A stretch of 64,000 nt of DNA from an uncultured Acetatifactor sp. (GTDB lineage Bacteria > Bacillota > Clostridia > Lachnospirales > Lachnospiraceae): contig CAJTMX010000019.1 in the NCBI GenBank assembly GCA_910577235.1, positions 1 through 64,000 of the forward strand, in the 5' to 3' direction. The translations under genes were made by a program, and so were the position numbers. The notes under the pieces were generated by a model that saw nothing but the letters and a program-made list of their open reading frames with translations, searched no databases and was not told where the DNA came from. This document shows, in pieces, positions 17,658-26,341 of this stretch. Each line of letters begins with the position of its first letter. Position 1 is the first letter of the stretch.

Positions 17658-18582
17658 GTGCCGCACCTCCTTTGCCAAATGCTCTGGGCATGGTGACCTT
17701 CTCGATCAGAGGCACCAGCAGATTGCCCAGGATGATCGCATAGGATACACCCTCCGCGCCGGGTCCGAAGATTCGGAAGATCCCAGTCATAATACCCAGG
17801 AATATTCCAAAGACATATTGCCCCTTTATTGTGATCGGCCTGGTCACATAATCGGTTGCCATGAAAAAGGCTCCCAGCATCAGGCCGCCTCCGGCCAACT
17901 GAGCGGACAGGTATTGAAAATCCAGTCCCCTGCCCCCAAACAACAGCACAAACACGGCGAAACTCACGATATAGCTGCCGGGAATCCGCAGATCTATCAC
18001 ACCCAGCAGGATCAGGAAACAGGCTCCCACTACCAGGGCGATCATGGAAGTCTCGCCTATGGTTCCGGCAGTGCGTCCTATGATCATATCCGTCACATTG
18101 ACTGTCTCCCCCGCTTTCAGCAAAGCGAGAGGTGTGGCGCCGGTATAGGCGTCACAGACAAAATTTGTCATCTGCGCGGGGAAGGATATCAGCAGAAAAC
18201 ACCTGGCGGCCAGCGCAGGATTCATAAAGTTCTGTCCCAGGCCACCAAAGAGCATTTTCACCACCAATATGGCAAACACACCGCCCATGGCACCGATCCA
18301 CAGAGGAGCGCCCACAGGCAGGTTTAACGCCAGCAGCAATCCCGTCACCACTGCGGACAGATCGGTGATCGTCAATTTCTTTTTATACAGTCCGAACAAA
18401 AACTCCGTGATCACAGTAGATGCCACCGTGATCAGAATATGTAGCAGCGCCCTGACGCCAAAATTGTAGATGCCGAATCCGGCGGCAGGCAGCAAGGCAA
18501 GCACCACAGCCATCATGATACCGTTCGTCGTAACCTTTGAACGCACATGAGGATTGGATGACACTCTCCATTTCTTCTCCAC
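17644..18582 (-). CDS. rnfD: Rnf complex membrane flavoprotein subunit RnfD
   Basis: A polytopic subunit that carries covalent FMN on the Thr of the TGATPLALLKAG motif, plus several helices for electron or ion transfer. The start is most likely the GTG at 18582: it is preceded by AGGAGG at 18592-18597 with nine bases spacing, and then the N-terminus matches the family (SSNPHVRS near the start). The ATG at 18651 would add 23 basic residues. This gives 312 residues. About 170 bases separate it from rnfC, a stretch without another gene. Confidence 0.93.
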   Translation of the reverse strand: MEKKWRVSSNPHVRSKVTTNGIMMAVVLALLPAAGFGIYNFGVRALLHILITVASTVITEFLFGLYKKKLTITDLSAVVTGLLLALNLPVGAPLWIGAMGGVFAILVVKMLFGGLGQNFMNPALAARCFLLISFPAQMTNFVCDAYTGATPLALLKAGETVNVTDMIIGRTAGTIGETSMIALVVGACFLILLGVIDLRIPGSYIVSFAVFVLLFGGRGLDFQYLSAQLAGGGLMLGAFFMATDYVTRPITIKGQYVFGIFLGIMTGIFRIFGPGAEGVSYAIILGNLLVPLIEKVTMPRAFGKGGAAHGRK

Positions 18583-18753
18583 TTCTTGTTTCCTCCTAAA
18601 TTTTTGTACTTTGAACAAGGGACGCAGATCCTTCCTGTCCAGACCCCGCACTGGCTCAATTGGAAACTATTATCTGTCTCCGGTCTAAAAACTGAACAGC
18701 CTATTCTAAGAATATTTAAGCCTCCAAGTACGCTGTCCGGGGATATGCTGATC

Positions 18754-20076
18754 TTATTTGGAATTCTTCCGCTTGGCCAGCTGGATCTTGCGCATGGATT
18801 TGATCTGCTGGGTCAACGGTCTCTTGGCCGGACATACATAACTGCAGCATCCGCACTCACAGCACTCCATGCCGTCATTTTTGACGAAGGCTTCCTCGTC
18901 AAAATGTTCCGCGTAGTCCGCAAGCCTGCTGGGAACCACCCTGCCGGGGCATACCTCCACACAGCGCCCGCAGTTGATGCAGGGCCCTGGCTCCATGGCG
19001 GAAACCTCGTCCTTGGACAGACACAACAGAGCCGTGGAAGTCTTGGTGGTGGGCACATCCAGATCGAACATGGCAAAACCCATCATGGGGCCGCCGCAGA
19101 CGATCTTTTCCGGCTTGCCGCGAAATCCCCCCGCCTCCTCGATCAGTTCCCGATAGTTCATACCGATCCGCACCCGGTAATTCTGGGGATTCTCTATCGC
19201 GTCACCCGTCACGGTTACAATGCGTTCCATCAGGGGACGCCCCTCCGTCACTGCCCTGTAAACAGCCACCACGGTATCCACATTGTTCACCACACATCCC
19301 ACATCCGCAGGAAGCATGGAGGAATTGATCCGCCTGCCGGTGACGGCATAGATCAGCGTGCGCTCGGCTCCCTGAGGATACTTGGTCTGCAGCGCCTTGA
19401 CACTGATGCGCTCCTCGCCGCGAACCATCTCCTGCAGTAGCCGGATACAGTCAGGCTTGTTGTCTTCCACCGCCAGAACGCCCCGGGCATTGGGAAAAAG
19501 CTGCAGGATGATCTTCATCCCTCCCACAAGTTTCTCCGGTTCTTCCAGCATTCTGCGGTAGTCGCTGGTCAGATAGGGTTCGCATTCCGCGCAGTTGGCA
19601 ATGCAGTACTCTATCTTCTCAGGCTCCTTGGGTGAAAGCTTTACATATGTGGGAAAACCCGCGCCGCCCATGCCGACGATTCCTGCCTCCTTTATGCAGT
19701 CAATGACCTGTTCCCGGCTAAGTGACTCCAAGTCTCCCGGCGGCTCCATGGTTACCTCTTCATATTGACCGTCATTTTCCACCACAATGCTCATGACGCT
19801 GTCACCGGTCACCACACGCCTGGGTTCAATGGACTTGACCGTGCCGGAAACGGACGCATAGATGGGGGCCGATACAAACCCGTTCTGCTCCGCGATCTTC
19901 TGGCCTGCCAGTACACGGTCTCCTTTTTTCACAATGGGGGTTGCCGGCGCGCCGATATGCTGGGACACCGGGTAAACCAATTCACCTTTTGGCAGCACGG
20001 ACACAATGGGCTTGTCCTTGGACAAATCCTTGCCGTCATATGGATGTACTCCACCCTGAAAAGTCAACTTTCGCAT
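18754..20076 (-). CDS. rnfC: Rnf complex NADH-binding subunit RnfC
   Basis: RnfC is the soluble subunit that passes electrons to NAD+. The 440-residue protein begins MRKLTFQGGVHPYDGK, a family-typical N-terminus. It has the nucleotide/flavin-binding Complex1_51K-like fold (GIVGMGGAGFPTYVKL), a SLBB region, and two 4Fe-4S motifs at the C-terminus (CINCGRCVEVCP and CCECGCCSYVCP). The start at 20076 has TAGGAGTG before it; the track start at 20148 adds 24 unlikely residues. It is the first gene of the operon and its promoter lies in 20077-20320. Confidence 0.96.
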   Translation of the reverse strand: MRKLTFQGGVHPYDGKDLSKDKPIVSVLPKGELVYPVSQHIGAPATPIVKKGDRVLAGQKIAEQNGFVSAPIYASVSGTVKSIEPRRVVTGDSVMSIVVENDGQYEEVTMEPPGDLESLSREQVIDCIKEAGIVGMGGAGFPTYVKLSPKEPEKIEYCIANCAECEPYLTSDYRRMLEEPEKLVGGMKIILQLFPNARGVLAVEDNKPDCIRLLQEMVRGEERISVKALQTKYPQGAERTLIYAVTGRRINSSMLPADVGCVVNNVDTVVAVYRAVTEGRPLMERIVTVTGDAIENPQNYRVRIGMNYRELIEEAGGFRGKPEKIVCGGPMMGFAMFDLDVPTTKTSTALLCLSKDEVSAMEPGPCINCGRCVEVCPGRVVPSRLADYAEHFDEEAFVKNDGMECCECGCCSYVCPAKRPLTQQIKSMRKIQLAKRKNSK

Positions 20077-20163
20077 GTTTTCACTCCTACCTCTCTGTGA
20101 GTACGCAAGCCATGCTTTATGGCATAACTTGTCGAATTTGTTTCTCATACTAATATACTATTT

Positions 20164-20192
20164 TTTTTACAAAAATACTACAGTATTTTCAA
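20164..20192 (-). promoter_or_regulatory. Possible rnf promoter with an 18-base palindrome in the spacer
   Basis: On the minus strand TTGAAA (20187-20192) and TAAAAA (20164-20169) are 17 bases apart. The spacer contains almost all of the inverted repeat AAAATACT-AC-AGTATTTT (20172-20189). The palindrome could be an operator controlling rnfC and perhaps the divergent gene at 20351. The region is very AT-rich, so chance matches are likely and the regulator is unknown. On the plus strand a TATAAT at 20202-20207 may serve the rightward gene. Confidence 0.35.
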
Positions 20193-20350
20193 AATTTATG
20201 ATATAATTAATTAAATAACAAAAAAACAGATTCTTACCGGAAATACGCGCCGGCTTTGTTGTTTACCGGCACGATTTTCACCGCCACATATGTCGAAAAT
20301 AACCGGTATAAGGTTAATCCATGATTCAAAATTCTTTATGGAGAGGGAAT

Positions 20351-21454
20351 ATGAAGACAGACGACGCAAAAATAGAAAATCTTGAGATCGGTTACCCGCT
20401 GGAAAATCTGGCTCCTCTGGAACAGATCCTGTTTCTGGATATTGAGACCACAGGTTTCACAGCGCGTACATCCTATCTGTATCTGATCGGTTGCGCTTAT
20501 TACAGCGAAGGTTGCTGGCGCACCAGACAGTGGTTCGCCCAGAGCTATTTGGAGGAGATTCAGATACTCACTGCGTTTTTTGAGTTTGCCGCCTCCTACA
20601 AATACCTGATCCATTTTAACGGCAACAATTTTGATCTGCCCTTTATATTGCAGAAATGTGAGCAGTTACGGCTGCCTTACAATTTCGAAGGTTTTGAAGG
20701 GCTGGATATCTACCGCAGGGTCAGCTTTTACAAATATTTCCTGAAACTGCCCAACTGCAAGCAGAAAACCATTGAAAAGTTCCTGGGTATCCATCGTGAA
20801 GACGCTTTCTCCGGCGGGGAGTTGATCGGTGTATATCACGATTATGTAAAACTGCCCTCGGAATTCGCCGAGAAGTCTCTGTTTCTGCACAACGCCGATG
20901 ATCTACAGGGAATGCTGCAGATTCTTCCCATATTGTCCTATTATGATCTGTTTGACGGCAAGGTAAAGGCCCGTAAGGTACAGGCTAACTCCTACAAGGA
21001 TATCAACGGCAACAGACGGCAGGAACTGGTCATGACTCTGGCTCTCCCCTGCACTCTGCCGGTAAACGTCTCCGCCTCCGCCAACTATTGTTATTTCAAG
21101 GGCGGCGGAACCCAGGCCCAGCTGCGTGTACCCATCTATGAGGAAGAGATGAAATATTTTTACACCAATTACAGGGATTACTACTATCTCCCTGCGGAGG
21201 ACGTGGCCCTGCACAGATCCGTGGCGTCCTTTGTGGATCACGAACATCGTGTGAATGCCACCGCCGCCACCTGTTACACCCGGAAATACTCCTGCTATCT
21301 TCCCCAGTGGGAAGTGTTGATCGAGCCTTTTTTCAAACGCGACTACAAGAGTAAGGAACTCTTTTTTGAGCTGACAGATGAGATTAAGAAAAACCGCCAG
21401 GCTTTTACCAGCTACGCCAATCACATTCTGACCATGATGGCCGCAACCTATTAA
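20351..21454 (+). CDS. Ribonuclease H-like DEDD exonuclease, YprB type
   Basis: A 367-residue protein. The N-terminal two thirds are an RNase H-like exonuclease fold: LFLDIETTGF supplies the first DxE pair, LIHFNGNNFDLPFI the second Asp, and LFLHNADDLQGM the later Asp/His. These match the RNase_H_2/YprB family, predicted 3'-5' nucleases of unknown substrate. The C-terminal third is unassigned. The start at 20351 is chosen because GGAGAGGGAAT stands directly before it; 20321 is the alternative. The gene stands alone between the divergent rnf operon and a terminator shared with cheR. Confidence 0.82.
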   Translation: MKTDDAKIENLEIGYPLENLAPLEQILFLDIETTGFTARTSYLYLIGCAYYSEGCWRTRQWFAQSYLEEIQILTAFFEFAASYKYLIHFNGNNFDLPFILQKCEQLRLPYNFEGFEGLDIYRRVSFYKYFLKLPNCKQKTIEKFLGIHREDAFSGGELIGVYHDYVKLPSEFAEKSLFLHNADDLQGMLQILPILSYYDLFDGKVKARKVQANSYKDINGNRRQELVMTLALPCTLPVNVSASANYCYFKGGGTQAQLRVPIYEEEMKYFYTNYRDYYYLPAEDVALHRSVASFVDHEHRVNATAATCYTRKYSCYLPQWEVLIEPFFKRDYKSKELFFELTDEIKKNRQAFTSYANHILTMMAATY

Positions 21455-21482
21455 TTAGAATGCGCCCCGCCGTGCGCACTTA

Positions 21483-21524
21483 AAATGGAGCTATGGCGCA
21501 AATCTTTGCGCTATAGCTCCATTT
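21483..21524. terminator. Bidirectional terminator between two convergent genes
   Basis: Nearly perfect 20-base arms begin AAATGGAGCTATGGCGC and end GCGCTATAGCTCCATTT with a two-base loop. The hairpin sits between the plus-strand nuclease gene and the minus-strand cheR gene and can stop transcription from both sides. Confidence 0.75.
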
Positions 21525-21537
21525 AACTATACACCCG

Positions 21538-22317
21538 TCAAATAGGTCTCTCATAAAAGAAAGAATTCTTCCGAGCATATCCTAAATCCTTATAATTGAT
21601 GATCTGCTCCGTACTGCCGATAAACAGAACGCCTCCGGGCTTGAGATTCTTCTGGAATTTGGCAAATACCTCATCCTTGGCCTCCTCCGTAAAATATATC
21701 AATACGTTACGGCACACGATCAAATGACAATCGCTGGGATAAGTATCCTTCAGCAGATTGTGTTCCCTGAATTCCACCCGAGCCATGATCTCGTCGGAAA
21801 TCTTGTAAGAAGGCCCTACCTGGGTAAAATATTTCTTTTTCATGTCCGCAGGAACAGCCGCAACACTCCTGTCTGCATACAGTCCCAGCTTAGCCTTGGC
21901 AATCACCTGCTTGTCCAGATCCGTGGCAATGATACGGATCTGCTGTAGAGGAATATGTCTGGACAGAGCCATCACCAGAGAATAGGGCTCGTCTCCCGTG
22001 GAACACGCAGCGCTCCAGACCTTCAGATTCTTACCGAATCTGCCGATCAACTCCGGAATGATCTGCTCGTCCATGATCTTCCACTGCTCCGGATTGCGGT
22101 AGAACTCCGACACATTGATCGTGATATAATTGATAAATTCCTCAAACAGAGCCTTATCTTTTTTAAGTTGCTCCACGTATTTATCATAGCCCTTTATACC
22201 GTGCTTATCGATCAGTGTGTCAATCCGACGTTTCATCTGCCGCTCTTTATAAGCGTTCAGATCGATGGAGGTCAGATTAAATATCTGCTGTTTCAAATAT
22301 TCATAATCATAGCCCAT
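21538..22317 (-). CDS. CheR-type protein-glutamate methyltransferase
   Basis: A 259-residue protein with the two CheR domains: an N-terminal helical domain (about 1-75) and a SAM-dependent methyltransferase domain. The domain carries WSAACSTGDEPYSLVM for the SAM site, ATDLDKQVIAKAK, and the CRNVLIYFTEE motif. CheR enzymes methylate glutamates of chemoreceptors. No other chemotaxis gene is nearby; it follows the S1 protein gene by 14 bases at the end of a long housekeeping operon. The substrate is therefore unknown; it could act on chemoreceptors encoded elsewhere or on another target. Confidence 0.92.
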   Translation of the reverse strand: MGYDYEYLKQQIFNLTSIDLNAYKERQMKRRIDTLIDKHGIKGYDKYVEQLKKDKALFEEFINYITINVSEFYRNPEQWKIMDEQIIPELIGRFGKNLKVWSAACSTGDEPYSLVMALSRHIPLQQIRIIATDLDKQVIAKAKLGLYADRSVAAVPADMKKKYFTQVGPSYKISDEIMARVEFREHNLLKDTYPSDCHLIVCRNVLIYFTEEAKDEVFAKFQKNLKPGGVLFIGSTEQIINYKDLGYARKNSFFYERPI

Positions 22318-22331
22318 TAGACAATTCCTTT

Positions 22332-23471
22332 TTACTCTTCGCCCTCAGCCGCGATCACCGCATCGATATCCACAGAAACCACATCCGCATCGCTGTCCTC
22401 GTCCTTTACGGTGGAATCGGGAGCAGTCAGCGCTTTTATACTCAAAGAGATCTTTCTGTCTGCCTCGTTGAAGTCAACCACTTTTGCGGTCACTTCCTCA
22501 CCCACACTCAGAACATCGGAGGGCTTATCAATATGCTCCTTGGAGATCTGGGACACGTGCAGCAGCGCGTCAACGCCGGGTTCCAGCTCCACAAATGCGC
22601 CAAAGTCAGTCATTCTCGCTACTTTTCCGGTGAGCACACTGCCGATGGCAAATTTCTCGGCCGCGTCCTTCCAGGGATTGGCATCATCAAACTTCAGAGA
22701 CAGCGCGATCTTGCTGCCATTGATCTCCTTGATCAGAACGGTCAGTTTCTCGCCTACCTTAAATACCTTTTTGGGATGTTCCACTCTTCCCCAGGACATC
22801 TCGGAGATATGCAGCAGTCCGTCTGCGCCGCCCAAGTCGATGAACGCGCCGAAATCGGTAACATTTTTCACTACGCCTTCAACGATATCGCCCTCATGAA
22901 TCCTCTCGAACAGTTCCTTTTGCAGCTCTGCCTTCTGCGCGGCGATAAGCTGTCTGCGGTCACCGATGTACCTTCTTTTCTTGGGATTGTATTCGCTGAT
23001 CACAAACTCGATCTCCTGACCCGCATACTTGGTCAGATCCTTCTCATATGTGTCGGACACCAGGCTTGCGGGGATAAAGATTCTCACTTCGTCAACTACT
23101 ACGCTGAGACCTCCGTCCAGAACCTGTGTCACGGTAGCCTTTAATACCTCTCTGTTGTTGTATGCCTCCTCAATACGCTTGTTGCCTCTGTCCGCAGCCA
23201 GCCGCTTGTAGGTCAGGACCACCTGTCCCTCCCCATCGTTAACCTTCAGAACCTTGACTTCCATAGTGTCGCCAACCTTAGCAACAGCGGTGAGATCCAC
23301 ACTCTGATCATTGGAGTATTCACTCTTTGTGAGTATACCGTCTGACTTGTAGCCGATGTTGAGAACGATCTCGTCCGGCTTAACATCGATGACAGTGCCT
23401 TCAACTACCTCTCCTGCATGTATTGTTTTCAATGATTCTTCCAGCATTTGTTCAAAAGTTAATTCTGACAT
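22332..23471 (-). CDS. S1 RNA-binding domain protein, ribosomal protein S1-like
   Basis: A 379-residue protein with four S1 OB-fold domains (about residues 16-89, 104-175, 192-260 and 276-348) and an acidic C-terminal tail. The third and fourth repeats carry the strong S1 core VTDFGAFIDLGGADGLLHIS and MTDFGAFVELEPGVDALLHV. It is a short Gram-positive S1 homologue that binds mRNA and probably assists translation or mRNA stability. Its start overlaps the ispH stop by 20 bases. In related bacteria IspH and S1 are sometimes a single fused protein, so this overlap is consistent with a linked pair. Confidence 0.93.
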   Translation of the reverse strand: MSELTFEQMLEESLKTIHAGEVVEGTVIDVKPDEIVLNIGYKSDGILTKSEYSNDQSVDLTAVAKVGDTMEVKVLKVNDGEGQVVLTYKRLAADRGNKRIEEAYNNREVLKATVTQVLDGGLSVVVDEVRIFIPASLVSDTYEKDLTKYAGQEIEFVISEYNPKKRRYIGDRRQLIAAQKAELQKELFERIHEGDIVEGVVKNVTDFGAFIDLGGADGLLHISEMSWGRVEHPKKVFKVGEKLTVLIKEINGSKIALSLKFDDANPWKDAAEKFAIGSVLTGKVARMTDFGAFVELEPGVDALLHVSQISKEHIDKPSDVLSVGEEVTAKVVDFNEADRKISLSIKALTAPDSTVKDEDSDADVVSVDIDAVIAAEGEE

Positions 23472-24333
23472 AATTTTGAACCTCCTCTATTAATTTATTT
23501 GGGGTGGAAGCCCCTGCAGTAATGCCAATCAGTCCAGCTGATCTAGGTAGTTCTAAATGCAAGTCATCCAGTGTCTGTATAAAACAGGTATTGTCACACA
23601 CTTCCTTACAGATCTCATAGAGCTTTCTGGTATTGGAACTGTGTTTACCTCCTATTACGATCATTGCATCAGCATCTGCTGCTACTTCCCGTGTCTCCCT
23701 CTGCCTTTCCTCTGTTGCATTGCAGATGGTGTTCACAATACTAACATTGTAACCTTTTTCTTTAAGAATTTCAACTATATGTTGAAATTTATTGTAATTA
23801 AATGTCGTCTGAGCCACTACAGTGAGCTTTTTTCCCTCCGGCGGCACATATTTTTCGGCTTCCTCCACGCTCTCCAGCACATCTACCGGGCCGTTGCACC
23901 ATCCCACGGTCCCTTCTACCTCCGGGTGCTCCGGGCCGCCCACCACCAGGATATGCTCTCCCTGCCGGCTCCTCTCCTCCACCAGCCTGTGGATATGTTC
24001 CACAAACGGACAGGTGGTATCTACGATATTCCAGCCCTTCTGTGCCATGCGCTGTGAAATATCTTTTGAAACTCCATGCGCCCTGATAATTACCGTTACG
24101 TCCTGAGGGATCTCATCCGCCAAAGAATCCTGCTCCAGCATCCGCTCCAGCTCCTGCCGGTCTTCGATGACTCTGACTCCCAGCTCCGTCAGCTCCTTCA
24201 CCACTTCTTCATTGTGTACGATAGAACCGTAAGTATATATAGTTTTCCCTGTTTGTATCTGCTCATACACCGTTTCCACCGCTCGTTTTACTCCAAAGCA
24301 AAACCCCGCGCTGGCGGTTACTCTGATCTCCAT
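23452..24333 (-). CDS. ispH: 4-hydroxy-3-methylbut-2-enyl diphosphate reductase
   Basis: IspH is the last enzyme of the MEP isoprenoid pathway. It uses a 4Fe-4S cluster to reduce HMBPP to IPP and DMAPP. The 293-residue protein has the three cluster cysteines in AGFCFGVKRAV, DTTCPFV and TICNATEERQ, and the substrate-binding His residues in SIVHNEEVV and IIRAHG. It sits between cmk and the S1 gene, a common neighbourhood in Firmicutes. Confidence 0.97.
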   Translation of the reverse strand: MEIRVTASAGFCFGVKRAVETVYEQIQTGKTIYTYGSIVHNEEVVKELTELGVRVIEDRQELERMLEQDSLADEIPQDVTVIIRAHGVSKDISQRMAQKGWNIVDTTCPFVEHIHRLVEERSRQGEHILVVGGPEHPEVEGTVGWCNGPVDVLESVEEAEKYVPPEGKKLTVVAQTTFNYNKFQHIVEILKEKGYNVSIVNTICNATEERQRETREVAADADAMIVIGGKHSSNTRKLYEICKEVCDNTCFIQTLDDLHLELPRSAGLIGITAGASTPNKLIEEVQNYVRINF

Positions 24334-24345
24334 AGGTCTGTCTCC

Positions 24346-25011
24346 TCAGTCTCTTTTTTCACAGAGCTTAAATATCTTCTCTATAACCTGCTCCGCTGTC
24401 ATATCCGAGCTGTCCATCAGGACGGCGTCCTGGGCCTGGCGCAGAGGACTGACCTCCCGGTGTGTATCCCGGTAATCTCTCTCCTCCATATCCGCCTGAA
24501 TCTGTGCCAGATCGCATTGCTGGCCCTTTGCGGTCAGTTCGTCATACCGGCGTCTGGCCCGCACTGCACTGCTGGCTGTCAGATAGATCTTCACATCCGC
24601 ATGGGGCAGTACGCAGGTGCCGATATCCCTGCCGTCCATAATGCAGTCCGTGGAGGAGGCCAACTCCTGCTGAAGGGCTGTGATACGTTCTCGCACCGCA
24701 GGGAGCACGCTGATCCTGGAGGTTACGGCTCCCACTTCCTCCGTGCGGATATAGGCGTTCACATTCTCTCCGTTTAAATACACTACCTGTGTCCCGTTCT
24801 CATACCCCAGCGTGATATCCGCCTCCTGGCAGTGACCGATCACCGCCTGTTCATCCTCGGGATCGATGCCCTGGCGCAGCATGTACAGGCCCATTCCCCG
24901 GTACATGGCCCCTGTGTCCACATAGATGATATTCAGTTTTTTCGCCACTGCTCTGGCTATCGTGCTCTTTCCGGCGCCTGCGGGGCCGTCCACGGCAATA
25001 TTATAGCTCAT
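24346..25011 (-). CDS. cmk: Cytidylate kinase
   Basis: Cmk phosphorylates CMP and dCMP with ATP. The 221-residue protein has the P-loop GPAGAGKST, the substrate motif YVDTGAMYR, and DGRDIGTCVLPHADVKIYL typical of the family. It is read 34 bases after the flavoprotein gene and 12 bases before ispH. The length is normal. Confidence 0.97.
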   Translation of the reverse strand: MSYNIAVDGPAGAGKSTIARAVAKKLNIIYVDTGAMYRGMGLYMLRQGIDPEDEQAVIGHCQEADITLGYENGTQVVYLNGENVNAYIRTEEVGAVTSRISVLPAVRERITALQQELASSTDCIMDGRDIGTCVLPHADVKIYLTASSAVRARRRYDELTAKGQQCDLAQIQADMEERDYRDTHREVSPLRQAQDAVLMDSSDMTAEQVIEKIFKLCEKRD

Positions 25012-25045
25012 GTTATTTTCCCTTTCTATATTCCTTATTTGTTTC

Positions 25046-26341
25046 TTATTGAGCCGCGCTGGTTCCGGCCAGGTGTCCGGTGGACCAGGCGATCTGTAGA
25101 TTGTAGCCCCCGGTCAGAGCGTCTACGTCCAACATTTCTCCGGCAAAATACAATCCCTGTATTATTTTTGATTCCATTGTGGAGGGATTCACGTTTTTGA
25201 CAGAGATGCCGCCTCTGGTGATGATCGCCTCCTCGTAGCCCCGCACGCCAGTGACTGTCAGGGGCAGCGCTTTGATCAGCTCCACAAAATGACGGCGCTC
25301 TTCCCGGGTGATCTCATTTACCGGCTTTTCCGGCGGGATATCCGCAAGGCGTATCATGACCGGGATCAGACGGGCCGGAAAAAGCTGTCCCAGCGCGTTT
25401 TTGAACTGTTTGTTCTTACTCTCCTCAAAATCCCGCAGCACTCTCTTATCCAGCTGCTGTATGTCAAGGGCCGGTTTTAAGTCGATCAGCAGCCGTGTCC
25501 GGGCTCCATCCTTTCCCCTGCTCTTTGCCATATAATAGCTGCTTGCGCTTAGAACCAACGGACCGCTGACCCCGAAGTGAGTGAACAGCATTTCCCCCTG
25601 ATCCCGGTAGATCTCCTTATCGTTCAGGTGCAGGCTCAGTGTGACATTGCGCAGGGACAGTCCCATCAGATCCCTGCACCAATCTTCCTTGATGTGAAAG
25701 GGTACCAGAGACGGACTGCACTCTGCTATATTGTGGCCCGTTTCTTTTGCGAAAAGGTATCCGTCTCCGGTGGAACCGGTGCTGGCATAGGACAACCCGC
25801 CTGTGGCCAGGATCACCCGCTGAGCCGCCAGCCGCCCTCCGTCTTCCAGCAGCACTCCTCTGACACTTCCCTTTTCCGCCTTTTTCGGTCTCTCTTCTTC
25901 TCCATAAGACGGCCCGGATTCTTTCTCCCACCACAGTCCTTTAACTCTGGTATGCAGACGGATCTCCACTCCCAGCCGCCGCAGGACTCCCTGCAATGCG
26001 GCGATAATGTCGGAGGAGTGATCGCTGACAGGAAACACGCGGTTTCCCCTCTCGGTCTTTAACGGACAGCCCGCCTCCTCAACAAACTCCATCAGTGCCC
26101 GGTTATCAAAGCCGTAAAAGGCGCTGTACAGAAATTTTGCGTTGGTCATCACACTGGAAAGCAGATTGTCCATGTCGCCGGCATTGGTCACATTGCATCT
26201 GCCCTTTCCGGTGATAAACAGTTTTTTGCCCAGTTTTTCATTGCGCTCCAAAAGCGTTACCTCAGCCCCGGCCTGGGCCGCCGCGATGGCCGCCATCATG
26301 CCTGCGGCTCCTCCGCCCACTACGATCACATGCATCCTCAC
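25046..26341 (-). CDS. NAD(P)/FAD-dependent oxidoreductase, BaiN/HI0933 family
   Basis: A 431-residue flavoprotein. It has the FAD-binding GxGxxG motif at the N-terminus (VVGGGAAGMMAAIAAAQAG), ERNEKLGKKLFITGKGRCN, the FAD motif LATGGLSYASTGSTGDGY, and the C-terminal GGYNLQIAWSTG. HI0933-like proteins are widespread and mostly uncharacterised; one relative (BaiN) takes part in bile-acid reduction, but that activity cannot be inferred here. A GTG start at 26341 overlaps the previous stop (TAGTG); an ATG at 26335 is the alternative. It is the third gene of the operon. Confidence 0.9.
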   Translation of the reverse strand: MRMHVIVVGGGAAGMMAAIAAAQAGAEVTLLERNEKLGKKLFITGKGRCNVTNAGDMDNLLSSVMTNAKFLYSAFYGFDNRALMEFVEEAGCPLKTERGNRVFPVSDHSSDIIAALQGVLRRLGVEIRLHTRVKGLWWEKESGPSYGEEERPKKAEKGSVRGVLLEDGGRLAAQRVILATGGLSYASTGSTGDGYLFAKETGHNIAECSPSLVPFHIKEDWCRDLMGLSLRNVTLSLHLNDKEIYRDQGEMLFTHFGVSGPLVLSASSYYMAKSRGKDGARTRLLIDLKPALDIQQLDKRVLRDFEESKNKQFKNALGQLFPARLIPVMIRLADIPPEKPVNEITREERRHFVELIKALPLTVTGVRGYEEAIITRGGISVKNVNPSTMESKIIQGLYFAGEMLDVDALTGGYNLQIAWSTGHLAGTSAAQ

